A stretch of 64,000 nt of DNA from positions 1 to 64,000 of the forward strand of contig JAYYDT010000025.1 in assembly GCA_036160575.1 (NCBI GenBank). Reading direction: 5' to 3'. Both the position numbers and the translations under genes were made by a program. The DNA comes from TMED26 sp002694075 (GTDB lineage: Bacteria; Pseudomonadota; Alphaproteobacteria; Thalassobaculales; Thalassobaculaceae). A model generated the notes under the pieces. That model was not told the origin of the DNA. It ran no database searches and saw only the letters and a list, made by a program, of their open reading frames with translations. Positions 25,554-33,616 of this stretch are shown piece after piece (position 1 is the stretch's first letter; each line of letters starts with the position of its first letter).

Positions 25554-26198
25554 ATGACTGAACAAAAACCCAAAACCGGCCGTGGACGGCGCCCGCGCAC
25601 GACCTATGCCGACCAGCCGGACGACGTGGTGGTGATCAAAAAATACGCTAACCGGCGTCTCTATAACACCGCCAGCAGCGGTTACGTAACCCTCGATAAT
25701 CTTTGTCAGATGATCAAGGATGGCGACGACTTCGTGGTCTTCGACGCCAAGACCGGCGAGGATATCACCCGCGCGGTGCTGACGCAGATCATTGTCGAGG
25801 AAGAGGCCAAGGGCCAAAATATGCTGCCCATCAACTTCCTGCGCCAGTTGATCCGGTTCTACGGCGACAGTTTGCAGATGGTCGTGCCCAGCTATCTTGA
25901 GCAAGCGATGAGTAATTTCGCGGAGAATCAGGACACGACCCGCAACTACATGCAGGAAACCCTTGGCGGTTTGTTCTCGTTCCAAAAGTTCGAGGATTTG
26001 AGCAAACAAAATATGGCGATGTTCGAACAGGCGATGAAAATGTTCATGCCGCCGCCGCCCTCCGCCACGCCCGCCCCGGACACGCCGACGGCCGCCGGGA
26101 CGCCGCCGCCGGCCGACGACGCCGCGATTTCGACGCTGAAGGCGCAGGTTGACCTGTTGCAGCGGCAGTTGGACGCGCTGAGCGATAAAAAGTCTTAA
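25554..26198 (+). CDS. phaR: Polyhydroxyalkanoate synthesis repressor PhaR
   Basis: A 214-residue protein. The DNA-binding domain contains V-V-I-K-K-Y-A-N-R-R-L-Y-N-T (about 26-39) and G-Y-V-T-L-D-N-L. The PHB-binding domain contains G-Q-N-M-L-P-I-N-F-L-R-Q-L-I-R-F-Y-G (about 87-104). The tail is Pro/Ala-rich with a final short coiled coil (L-K-A-Q-V-D-L-L-Q-R-Q-L-D-A-L). It binds PHA granules and, when no polymer is present, represses phasin and its own gene. It is divergent from the PhaC-like locus. Confidence 0.94.
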   Translation: MTEQKPKTGRGRRPRTTYADQPDDVVVIKKYANRRLYNTASSGYVTLDNLCQMIKDGDDFVVFDAKTGEDITRAVLTQIIVEEEAKGQNMLPINFLRQLIRFYGDSLQMVVPSYLEQAMSNFAENQDTTRNYMQETLGGLFSFQKFEDLSKQNMAMFEQAMKMFMPPPPSATPAPDTPTAAGTPPPADDAAISTLKAQVDLLQRQLDALSDKKS

Positions 26199-26204
26199 AC
26201 GATT

Positions 26205-27569
26205 TTAATAGCGGCAGGCTTCGTAGGCGGGCAGGACCGAGCTTTGCCACGGGCCGTTGAAGGCCGCCAATAGTTCGTCGGCACGGGTCACGCCGCTGGC
26301 GGCGATGGCTTCCAACGGGGCCAGATACACGCTTTCGTCGGCGCCGCTCGCATCACGCCGGGCGCGCGCCACCAGACCTTGCCGGGCGATCGTCACCACC
26401 TGGCTGGCGATATCGCCAACGGTGCCGCCGCGGAACGGGGTTTTGAGACCGCTACGCGGGACCTCGTCGCGCAGAGCGGCCATTTCGGCCACCGTCCAAT
26501 CGGCGATGAGGTCGGCCGCCGCCGCCTCGGCCGCCGGGTCATAGAGGAGGCCCACCCACAGGGCGGGCAAGGCGGCGAGCATGTCCAAGGGACCGCTGTC
26601 GGCGCCGCGCATTTCAAGATATTTTTTCAGCCTCACCTCGGGAAAGGCGGTGGTCATATGATCGACCCAATCGCTTTCGCGGGGCAACTGGCCCTCCAAC
26701 TCGGCCAAGCGGCCGGCCATGAAGTCGCGAAAACTGCGGCCGGCGACATCAATATATTGGCCGTCGCGGTAGACGAAATACATCGGGACGTCGAGCAGAT
26801 AGTCGACGTAACGCTCGAAACCGAAGCCCTCTTCGAACACGAAGGGCAGCATGCCGCAACGGTCCGGATCGGTGTCGCTCCACACCTGCGAGCGCAGGCT
26901 GAGGAAGCCGCTGTCCTGGCCTTCGCGGAAAGGCGAATTCGCGAACAAGGCGGTGGCGATCGGTTGGAGCGCCAGGCTGATGCGGAATTTCCGCACCATG
27001 TCAGACTCGCTCTCGAAATCGAGATTGACCTGCACCGTCGAGGTACGGGTCATCATGTCGAGGCCAAGGTCACCCTTGGTGGGCATATAGGCGCGCATTA
27101 CCGCGTAGCGGCCTTTTGGCATCCAGGCCATGTCGTCGCGGCGCCATTGTGGGATAAATCCCAGGCCAAGCGCGCCGGCGCCGATTTCGTCGGCCACCGT
27201 TTTGACCTGGTCCATATGCGTGCGCAGCTCGTTGGCGGTGTCATGCAAAGTCGCCAGCGGCGCGCCCGACAGTTCGAACTGCCCACCTGGCTCAAGGGTG
27301 ATCGAGGCCTGGTCTTGCGCCAGGGCGATGGTGTTGCCTCGCTCCTTGACCGGCGTCCAGCCAAAGCGCGTCAAGCCGTTGAGCAAGCCCGCGATGCCGG
27401 GGGCGCCGTCATAGGCCAGCGGGCGCAAGGTGGCGGCGTCGAACATAAACTTTTCATGCTCGGTGCCGATCCGCCAATCGGCGCGCGGCGCGCAGCCGCT
27501 CGCCATGTACTCGACCAATTGGCTTTTATCCTCAATCGGAGCGCCGGGCGCTTTGGGCAGGCGGGACAT
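26205..27569 (-). CDS. gshA: Glutamate-cysteine ligase, plant/alphaproteobacterial type
   Basis: A 454-residue GCS2-family enzyme. It makes gamma-glutamylcysteine, first step of glutathione synthesis, using ATP. Seen: W-R-I-G-T-E-H-E-K-F at the start of the catalytic fold, G-G-Q-F-E-L-S-G-A, M-P-K-G-R-Y-A-V-M-R-A-Y-M and M-T-R-T-S-T-V-Q-V-N-L-D, all typical of this class. ATG 27569 is chosen because GAGG stands nine bases before it; ATG 27584 would add five residues. rsmE lies directly upstream. Confidence 0.94.
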   Translation of the reverse strand: MSRLPKAPGAPIEDKSQLVEYMASGCAPRADWRIGTEHEKFMFDAATLRPLAYDGAPGIAGLLNGLTRFGWTPVKERGNTIALAQDQASITLEPGGQFELSGAPLATLHDTANELRTHMDQVKTVADEIGAGALGLGFIPQWRRDDMAWMPKGRYAVMRAYMPTKGDLGLDMMTRTSTVQVNLDFESESDMVRKFRISLALQPIATALFANSPFREGQDSGFLSLRSQVWSDTDPDRCGMLPFVFEEGFGFERYVDYLLDVPMYFVYRDGQYIDVAGRSFRDFMAGRLAELEGQLPRESDWVDHMTTAFPEVRLKKYLEMRGADSGPLDMLAALPALWVGLLYDPAAEAAAADLIADWTVAEMAALRDEVPRSGLKTPFRGGTVGDIASQVVTIARQGLVARARRDASGADESVYLAPLEAIAASGVTRADELLAAFNGPWQSSVLPAYEACRY

Positions 27570-27589
27570 CGACGCGGACCTCATGTGGT

Positions 27590-28360
27590 TTATTCGACTT
27601 GCTGGCGCGCGTCGAGAGCGCCGGCTGGCGCGAGACTTTGCCAACACGCCAGCGCCGCGATGGCCGCCGTCTCGGCCCGCAGAATGCGGGGACCCAGACT
27701 GACCAAAGAACAAAACGGTAGTTCGCGAAGTCGGTCAAGTTCCCAATCGTCAAAACCGCCTTCCGGTCCGATCAACAATCCATCGGGGTGACTGGTCGGC
27801 GACGGCTCCCGCAAAAGGCGCGTGGCCAGCGGCGGCGCCGCCGCGCGCTCGGCGGCGACCAATAGGCGCCGCTCGGTCGGCCAGGCGGCCAGAACCGCGT
27901 CGAGCGGCCGGAGCGGGTCGATCCGCGGCAGATCCAGGCGTTCGCATTGTTCGGCGGCCTCGATGGCGTGGGCGGTCAAGCGGGCGTCCTTGACCCGCTC
28001 GGCGGCGGTACGGGCGGTGCGCACCGGCGAAATCCGCGCCGCGCCAAGTTCGGTCGCTTTTTCAACGATCAATTCGCTGGGGCCCTTTTTAAGGAGGCCG
28101 AACACCAGCCACGGCCCCGCTGCCGGCGGTTGGGGGCGGGTTTGTTCGGCCGGCCAGGCGGCCATCGCGCGCTTGCCGACCGGCGCCAGGGACGCGCGCC
28201 ATTCGCCGTCGCGGCCGTTGAACAGCAACAGGCTGTCACCCGCCCCACGGCGCATCACCCTGGCAAGGTAATGGCTTTGCGCGGCGGTCAAGGCGACCGG
28301 CTGGTCGGCGCGCAAGTCAGCCTCGGTGAAAAGCCGGATTAAGGTTTGACGTTGCCGCAC
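27590..28360 (-). CDS. rsmE: 16S rRNA m3U1498 methyltransferase RsmE
   Basis: A 256-residue SPOUT methyltransferase. The N-terminal PUA-like domain has H-Y-L-A-R-V-M-R (about 30-37). The C-terminal knot has L-L-I-G-P-E-G-G-F (the SAM-binding G-P-E-G-G), followed by S-L-G-P-R-I-L-R-A-E-T-A. It methylates U1498 of 16S rRNA. The start is GTG at 28360. gshA follows after about 20 nt, so the two are probably cotranscribed. Confidence 0.94.
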   Translation of the reverse strand: MRQRQTLIRLFTEADLRADQPVALTAAQSHYLARVMRRGAGDSLLLFNGRDGEWRASLAPVGKRAMAAWPAEQTRPQPPAAGPWLVFGLLKKGPSELIVEKATELGAARISPVRTARTAAERVKDARLTAHAIEAAEQCERLDLPRIDPLRPLDAVLAAWPTERRLLVAAERAAAPPLATRLLREPSPTSHPDGLLIGPEGGFDDWELDRLRELPFCSLVSLGPRILRAETAAIAALACWQSLAPAGALDARQQVE

Positions 28361-28412
28361 GCGCCGAAAAATCCATGGTTATGTCTCATCGGGACCCGTT
28401 TATGGTGCGGCC

Positions 28413-29330
28413 ATGACAAAGGCAAGCGACATCGCCATCGATGAAGGGCCGCTGCGGTATCTACCGGGCGGGGTGCGGCCGTTCGCGCTGTTGGCGCGGT
28501 GGGATCGGCCGATCGGCACCTGGCTGCTGTTGTGGCCGTGTTTGTGGGGCTTGGTCCTGGCCGAACGGGCGGGTGCCGGTGGCGCGGTCGGCACCGCCGA
28601 GATGGCCGGGTGGTTGGCACTGTTCACCCTTGGCGCCTTCGTGATGCGCGGCGCCGGCTGCACGATCAACGATATCTTTGACCGCGACATCGACGCCAAA
28701 GTGGCGCGCACCGCGGGCCGGCCGTTGGCCAGCGGCGCCGTCAGCCTGACCGGCGCGTTGGTATTCTTGGCCGCGCAATTGCTGGTCGGCTTGATCATCC
28801 TGCTTCAGTTGAACCCGCTCTGCTGGGCGCTTGGGGTGGTGATTTTGGTGGTGGTTTTCACCTATCCACTGATGAAGCGGGTGACGTATTGGCCGCAATT
28901 GTTTTTAGGTATCGCTTTCAATTGGGGGGCGGTGATGGGGTGGGCGGCGGTCACCGGGGCGGTGGCGCCGGCGGCCTTGGCGCTATACCTCGGCGGGATC
29001 GCTTGGACCCTTGGTTATGACACCATTTACGCCCATCAGGATAAGGAAGACGACGCCCTCATCGGGGTCAAATCAACGGCCCTGCGCCTGGGCGACGGCA
29101 CCCGGCCGTGGCTTTGGGGGTTTTACGCCGCGGCGCTGGCCGGAATCGCCGGCGCCGCCTGGTTGGCCGGCCTGGGGTGGCCCAGTTTCGCGGTCTTGGC
29201 CTTGGCCGGCGGCCATCTGGCCTGGCAGGTGATGACCGTCGACCTCGACGCGCCGGCCGCGTGCCTCGCGGTGTTCAAATCCAATCGCCTGTTCGGCGCC
29301 CTGGTGATGGGCGCCTTGGCGCTTGGTTGA
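28413..29330 (+). CDS. ubiA: 4-hydroxybenzoate polyprenyltransferase UbiA
   Basis: A 305-residue, eight- or nine-helix membrane enzyme. The first Asp-rich motif is T-I-N-D-I-F-D-R-D-I-D with R-P-L-A-S-G after it. The second, Y-D-T-I-Y-A-H-Q-D-K-E-D-D, is the UbiA hallmark. It prenylates 4-hydroxybenzoate in ubiquinone synthesis. It is divergent from rsmE, and its end overlaps the next methyltransferase gene by 8 bp. Confidence 0.94.
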   Translation: MTKASDIAIDEGPLRYLPGGVRPFALLARWDRPIGTWLLLWPCLWGLVLAERAGAGGAVGTAEMAGWLALFTLGAFVMRGAGCTINDIFDRDIDAKVARTAGRPLASGAVSLTGALVFLAAQLLVGLIILLQLNPLCWALGVVILVVVFTYPLMKRVTYWPQLFLGIAFNWGAVMGWAAVTGAVAPAALALYLGGIAWTLGYDTIYAHQDKEDDALIGVKSTALRLGDGTRPWLWGFYAAALAGIAGAAWLAGLGWPSFAVLALAGGHLAWQVMTVDLDAPAACLAVFKSNRLFGALVMGALALG

Positions 29331-29994
29331 GCGCGCCTCCCTGACCGCCTTCATCGCCGACAACACGGTGGTGCGGCCGGTCGCCCTGGTGCCCGAGCTC
29401 TCGCTGCATACCGCCGATGAGAGCACCGCCATCTGGCAGGCGACGGAGCGGCAATTGGCCGACGCCGGCGTGCCGCCGCCGTTTTGGGCCTTCGCCTGGG
29501 CCGGTGGGCAGGCTCTGGCCCGCCACCTTTTGGACCACCCCGAGCTGGTCACCGGCCGCCGGGTGTTTGATTTCGCCGCCGGCTCCGGCCTCGTCGCCCT
29601 CGCCGCCGCGCGAGCCGGCGCCCGGCGGGTATGGGCCAATGACATCGATCCCTTCGCCTGCGCCGCGATCGCCGCCAACGCGCGGCTCAACGGGCTGGGC
29701 GAGCACTTGGCGGTGGTTGACCGTGACGTGACCGAGGCGGCCTCGGGCGCGCCCGACCGGATCGACCTGATCACCGCCGGCGATATCTGTTACGAGCGGG
29801 ATATGACCACGCGGGTGATGGCCTGGCTGCGCGCCCAGGCCGGCACCGGGGTGACCGTGTTGATTGGGGATCCCGGGCGCGACTATCTGCCGCGGGCGGC
29901 CTTGGCGCCGGTCGCCACCATGGTCGTGCCGACAATGGCCGACCTCGAGGACGCGTCGACGCGCACGACGACAATCTGGCGCGTCCTGCCCTAA
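29323..29994 (+). CDS. Class I SAM methyltransferase, EtfB lysine methyltransferase-like
   Basis: A 223-residue seven-beta-strand methyltransferase with a TTG start overlapping ubiA. The SAM loop is D-F-A-A-G-S-G-L-V-A-L-A-A, and the post-loop motif G-D-I-C-Y-E-R-D matches the [D/E]-D-x-x-Y motif region of METTL20/ETFBKMT proteins, which have characterised bacterial members. It may trimethylate lysines of electron-transfer flavoprotein beta. Its place beside ubiA (ETF delivers electrons to ubiquinone) and in a genome with many acyl-CoA dehydrogenases fits this. The identification rests on motifs only. Confidence 0.72.
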   Translation: MVERASLTAFIADNTVVRPVALVPELSLHTADESTAIWQATERQLADAGVPPPFWAFAWAGGQALARHLLDHPELVTGRRVFDFAAGSGLVALAAARAGARRVWANDIDPFACAAIAANARLNGLGEHLAVVDRDVTEAASGAPDRIDLITAGDICYERDMTTRVMAWLRAQAGTGVTVLIGDPGRDYLPRAALAPVATMVVPTMADLEDASTRTTTIWRVLP

Positions 29995-30692
29995 TCCGGC
30001 CAGGGGATGGCGTCGGCGGCAAGGGCGATGGTCACCTGGTGGCGCAAATCCGCGTTTTGGGTCAATTGGTCGAGCCAGGCGTCAAACGCGCCGTGGCCGT
30101 GGCGTTGGTGCAGACGGTCCAGGATCTCGCCTTGCGCCGCCGCCGCTAGCTGGCGATTTTCGGCGGCGATGGCGGACAGCGCCAGCGGCCGTCCGCGATC
30201 GGCCAAGGCGCCGCGCCGGCCGCGATAAAAACCCAGGCTTTCCACGCCGGCCACGCCACGGCCGTCGGCGAGGGCGGCGTCGATATGGGCGTAGTCATAG
30301 GCGATACCGACCGCCTCGGTTTCATGCATGCGCGCCAATTGTGTGTCATCGAGCCAGGTGATCCAGACCGCCACCCGCGTGTCGGGCGCCGGAAACAGAC
30401 AGGCCGGGATGGCGCCATAGCGGGCGACATGGGCGCTGTACACCACGTCATGATCGGCCAGCCAGGCGCGGCTCACCGGCACCGTCGCGGCGTCGCCGAA
30501 TTTGCGCCGCAACTGCGCCGGCGCACGGTTGGAGCCGGCGGCGATCACCGGCGTGCGGTGGCGGAGGTCGAGTGTTTCTGGCCAGGGCCGCGCGGCGGCG
30601 CCGGTGAACAGATAGTCATCCGCCGCCGGCCGGTAGGGGTAATCGAGGGCGCGGGCGCGCCGTTCAGCCGCGCGCGGGTCGGACAAGGCCAT
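29991..30692 (-). CDS. Conserved hypothetical protein, possibly gamma-glutamylcyclotransferase-like fold
   Basis: A 233-residue soluble protein. V-I-A-A-G-S-N-R-A-P-A-Q-L (about 49-61) resembles the Y-G-S-N-x-x-x-x-x-L entry motif of GGCT/AIG2-like folds but lacks the tyrosine. The later E-T-E-A-V-G-I-A-Y-D-Y could supply the acidic residue of such a pocket. I do not recognise a characterised family. The start overlaps the end of ctaA by 29 bp on the same strand, and the 3' end overlaps the methyltransferase stop convergently by 4 bp. Confidence 0.6.
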   Translation of the reverse strand: MALSDPRAAERRARALDYPYRPAADDYLFTGAAARPWPETLDLRHRTPVIAAGSNRAPAQLRRKFGDAATVPVSRAWLADHDVVYSAHVARYGAIPACLFPAPDTRVAVWITWLDDTQLARMHETEAVGIAYDYAHIDAALADGRGVAGVESLGFYRGRRGALADRGRPLALSAIAAENRQLAAAAQGEILDRLHQRHGHGAFDAWLDQLTQNADLRHQVTIALAADAIPWPD

Positions 30693-31737
30693 GAACCATC
30701 GTCACCATGGCCGCGAACAGGGCCACCGCCATCAATTGGTGAAGGGCGCCGAGAGCGACCGGCACGGCCAACAAAATCACCGCCACGCCAAGGGTGAATT
30801 GGCCACCGGCCAGGGCCGCCGCCAGCGCCGCCCAACGCCGCGCCCGGGCCGCCACAGGTCGGCGCCGCAGGTAAAACCAGTTGGCGATGATCGCCACCGC
30901 CGTGACGGTCGCCAACAGACGGTGATTGAACTGTACCGAGGCGGTGTTTTCCAAATGGTTACGCCACCACGGCGCCTGGTCCAAGTAGCCCGGCGGCACC
31001 CATTGGCCGTCCATCAGCGGAAACGTGTTGTAGGCGAGGCCGGCGTCGAGCCCGGCGACAAAGGCGCCGGCGGCGATGGTGGTCACCAGCAGAACCAGGC
31101 AAACCAGTGCGCCGCGCCGCGCGCGCGGGTCGATGGGCATCGCCCCATCGCCGGTTATACGGGCCGCCGCACCGCGCGCGTCCAAACCGGTCCACAGCAA
31201 AAGGCCAAGGATCAGCATGGCCATCATCAAATGGGCGGCCAGGCGGTATTGGCTGACCGCCGGGTCGTTGACCAGGCCGCTTTTGACCATCCACCAGCCG
31301 ATCACCCCTTGCGCGCCGCCGAGCAGCAAAAGCAACAGCACCCGCGGCTTGAGGTGGGCGGGAATCGCGCCGCGCCACCAAAACCAAAGCAGCGGCAAGC
31401 CATAGGCCAAGCCGATCAGGCGGCCCCAAACGCGATGGATGAATTCCCACCAAAAAATACGTTTGAAATCGTCCAGCGACATCCAGAAATTCAGATGCCG
31501 GAATTCCGGGCTTTCCTGATAAAGAGCGAAGACACGTTGCCACTCGGCCTGGCTGAGCGGCGGCAGAATTCCGCTCCATGGCCGCCATTCGACCATCGAC
31601 AGGCCGGAATCGGTCAGCCGGGTGATGCCGCCGATCAAGATCATCGCGGCGACCAGGCCAGCCACGGTGAACAGCCAGCCGGCCACCGCCGAGCTGGCGT
31701 CACGGGGAAGGGATGCGGGCGCGGTGATCACGGCCAT
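30664..31737 (-). CDS. ctaA: Heme A synthase CtaA/COX15
   Basis: A 357-residue protein with eight membrane helices. It oxidises heme O to heme A for aa3-type cytochrome oxidase. Typical segments: G-G-I-T-R-L-T-D-S-G-L-S-M-V-E-W-R-P after helix 1, the heme-ligand histidines in E-F-I-H-R-V-W-G-R and H-L-M-M-A-M, and the second set in F-N-H-R-L-L-A-T-V and L-H-Q-L-M-A-V. ATG 31737 is chosen because the preceding 26 codons of the open frame do not look coding. It is divergent from the ferredoxin reductase gene. Confidence 0.92.
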   Translation of the reverse strand: MAVITAPASLPRDASSAVAGWLFTVAGLVAAMILIGGITRLTDSGLSMVEWRPWSGILPPLSQAEWQRVFALYQESPEFRHLNFWMSLDDFKRIFWWEFIHRVWGRLIGLAYGLPLLWFWWRGAIPAHLKPRVLLLLLLGGAQGVIGWWMVKSGLVNDPAVSQYRLAAHLMMAMLILGLLLWTGLDARGAAARITGDGAMPIDPRARRGALVCLVLLVTTIAAGAFVAGLDAGLAYNTFPLMDGQWVPPGYLDQAPWWRNHLENTASVQFNHRLLATVTAVAIIANWFYLRRRPVAARARRWAALAAALAGGQFTLGVAVILLAVPVALGALHQLMAVALFAAMVTMVHGLVRPARG

Positions 31738-31805
31738 CTCTTGAAACCTAGGCAACGGGGTAAATATCCAATATATCGCAATCCCGTAGCTAAGCTTTGC
31801 CGACG

Positions 31806-31821
31806 GGCCGGTCAACCGGCC
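31806..31821 (+). repeat. Dyad in the 5' region of the ferredoxin reductase gene
   Basis: GGCCGG and CCGGCC flank a TCAA loop, 42 nt before ATG 31863. An AT-rich block (31764-31785) nearer to ctaA probably contains the divergent promoters. The dyad is thus in the reductase leader or at its promoter edge. No T-tract follows. Confidence 0.35.
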
Positions 31822-31862
31822 AATTGGTCGCGCAAAGTGCCGCCGCCGAGAAAGGTTCGACC

Positions 31863-32894
31863 ATGGCCCAAGACCCGCAAAAAAGCGATGTAATCATTAT
31901 CGGCGCCGGCCCTTGTGGCCTGTTCGCGGTGTTCGAGTTGGGCCTCCTGGACCTTACCTGCCAGCTTGTCGATATTCTCGACAAGCCGGGCGGCCAATGC
32001 GCCGAACTGTACCCGGAAAAGCCAATTTACGATATCCCGGCGGTGCCGGTCTGCACCGGCCAGGAATTGGTCGACCGTTTGATGGAACAGATCAAACCCT
32101 TCGCGCCGGCGCTTCACCTCGGTCATATGGCCACCGGCTTGACGCGCACCGAGGCGGGGACCTGGCGCTTGACCACCGACCGCGACGCGGTTCTGGAGGC
32201 GCCGGTTTTGGTGATCGCCGCCGGCGGCGGCAGTTTCATGCCCAAACGCCCGCCAATCGCTGGCATCGACGGCTATGAAGGCCAATCGGTGTTTTACGCG
32301 GTCCGCGAAATGGAAAAATTCCGAGGCCAGGATTTGGTTATCGCCGGTGGCGGCGACTCGGCTTTGGACTGGACCGTCAATTTGGCGCCGCTGGCCAAGT
32401 CGCTAACCCTGATCCACCGCCGTGACGAGTTTCGCGCGGCGCCCGACACGGTCAACAAAATGCGCGCCCTGGTCGCCGACGGGGCGGTCGATTTGGTGAT
32501 TGGCCAGATCGCCGAGCTGGTCGGCGAGGCCCCCGATCTGTCGGCGGTGGTCATCAAGCCGAAAGAGGGCGACGCCCTGCGCCGGCCGGCGGATAGCCTC
32601 CTGGCTTTTTACGGCCTGACCATGAAGCTTGGCCCGATCGCCGACTTCGGCCTCAACCTCACCGAAAACGTGATCCCGGTCGACACCGAGAAGTTTGAGA
32701 CCACGACCCCGGGTATTTTCGCTATCGGTGACATCAACACCTATCCCGGCAAATTGAAGCTGATTTTGTCAGGTTTTCATGAAGCCGCTTTGATGGCCCA
32801 GGCGGCGCATCGGATTGTCCACCCGGACCGCAAGCTGCGCTTTCAGTACACCACGTCCAGTTCCGCCCTGCACAACAAGCTGGGCGTGGCCTAG
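31863..32894 (+). CDS. Ferredoxin-NADP reductase, thioredoxin reductase-like type
   Basis: A 343-residue flavoprotein. The FAD motif is I-I-G-A-G-P-C-G-L-F-A (about 12-22), followed by D-K-P-G-G-Q-C. The NADPH motif I-A-G-G-G-D-S-A-L-D-W is near 160-170. G-D-I-N-T-Y-P-G-K-L-K-L-I-L-S-G-F-H-E-A (about 295-314) is the FAD site with the aromatic-rich C-terminus of TrxR-like FNRs (Bacillus YumC/Chlorobium type). The CxxC of thioredoxin reductase is absent, so it should reduce ferredoxin or flavodoxin. Confidence 0.9.
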   Translation: MAQDPQKSDVIIIGAGPCGLFAVFELGLLDLTCQLVDILDKPGGQCAELYPEKPIYDIPAVPVCTGQELVDRLMEQIKPFAPALHLGHMATGLTRTEAGTWRLTTDRDAVLEAPVLVIAAGGGSFMPKRPPIAGIDGYEGQSVFYAVREMEKFRGQDLVIAGGGDSALDWTVNLAPLAKSLTLIHRRDEFRAAPDTVNKMRALVADGAVDLVIGQIAELVGEAPDLSAVVIKPKEGDALRRPADSLLAFYGLTMKLGPIADFGLNLTENVIPVDTEKFETTTPGIFAIGDINTYPGKLKLILSGFHEAALMAQAAHRIVHPDRKLRFQYTTSSSALHNKLGVA

Positions 32895-32903
32895 ACCAAC
32901 GGT

Positions 32904-33503
32904 CTACGGCTGTTCGCCGCGCGGATAGAAATCCTCGCGTAGCAGGGCGAACACCAGATGATCGGCCCATTGGCCGTTGATGCGCAGATATTTGCGGGCC
33001 AATCCCTCGTGGCTGAAGCCGGCGCGGCGCAGCACCGCCTGGCTGGCGGCGTTATGGGGCAGGCAAGCGGCCTCGATGCGATGCATGGCGAGTTTGTCGA
33101 AGGCGAAACAAGTGGCGCCGTAAATCGCCTCGCTCATATAGCCCTGGCGAATATGCGGCCGGCCGATCCAATAGCCGAAGGAACAGCTTTGACTGACGCC
33201 GCGGCGAACGTTGGACAAGGTGATGCCGCCCAGCAATTCGTCGTCATCGCGGCGGAAAATGAAAAAGCTGTAGCCGCGATCCTGTTCCCAATCCTCGTTA
33301 TAGCGCGTCAGGCGCCGGCGGAAGGAGCCTTTGGACAGCACGTCACTAGGCCATGTTGGCTCCCACGGCTGCAGAAAATCACGGCTTTCCGCGCGCAATT
33401 GCGTCCAGGCGGCCCAATCGCCGCGCGCCGGTGGCCGCAAAAAGGTGCGCGGCAAGGTAATGCGTTGATCGTTTTTGCCGGGTGAGAAAAAGGCGAGCAC
33501 CAT
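32904..33503 (-). CDS. GNAT N-acetyltransferase, RimJ-like
   Basis: A 199-residue acetyltransferase. The acetyl-CoA loop lies near the segment G-Y-W-I-G-R-P-H-I-R-Q-G-Y-M-S-E-A (about 119-135). The later L-P-H-N-A-A-S-Q-A-V-L-R-R-A-G-F and E-G-L-A-R-K-Y-L-R-I-N-G-Q-W-A-D-H are classic for RimJ/RimL, which acetylate ribosomal protein N-termini. The exact protein target cannot be inferred. It is convergent with the reductase gene, 9 nt apart. Confidence 0.88.
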   Translation of the reverse strand: MVLAFFSPGKNDQRITLPRTFLRPPARGDWAAWTQLRAESRDFLQPWEPTWPSDVLSKGSFRRRLTRYNEDWEQDRGYSFFIFRRDDDELLGGITLSNVRRGVSQSCSFGYWIGRPHIRQGYMSEAIYGATCFAFDKLAMHRIEAACLPHNAASQAVLRRAGFSHEGLARKYLRINGQWADHLVFALLREDFYPRGEQP

Positions 33504-33616
33504 GGCGGCGTCTCCGCGCGGATCTAAAGACTTAGTCTCGCCACTCGCCGGCGGGTTGGCAAGCCTTCGCGGCGCGATATTTCGCCGCCAAAATCCATCC
33601 TGCCGGCCGGCGTCGG
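33504..33616. other. Intergenic stretch before the RimJ-like gene
   Basis: The 113 bp separate two genes on the same strand (M16/thrC downstream end and rimJ-like start). I see no tRNA cloverleaf, no terminator with a T-run, and only a minor GCGGCG/CGCCGC hairpin near 33570-33590. Confidence 0.4.

Noticed and set aside
26379..27791. 470-codon open frame antisense to gshA and the end of rsmE
   Set aside because: Both sense genes have clear motifs, and the antisense product has none.
33504..33616. Possible tRNA or small RNA in the 113-bp gap
   Set aside because: No cloverleaf, no CCA-like end and no T-loop consensus were found.
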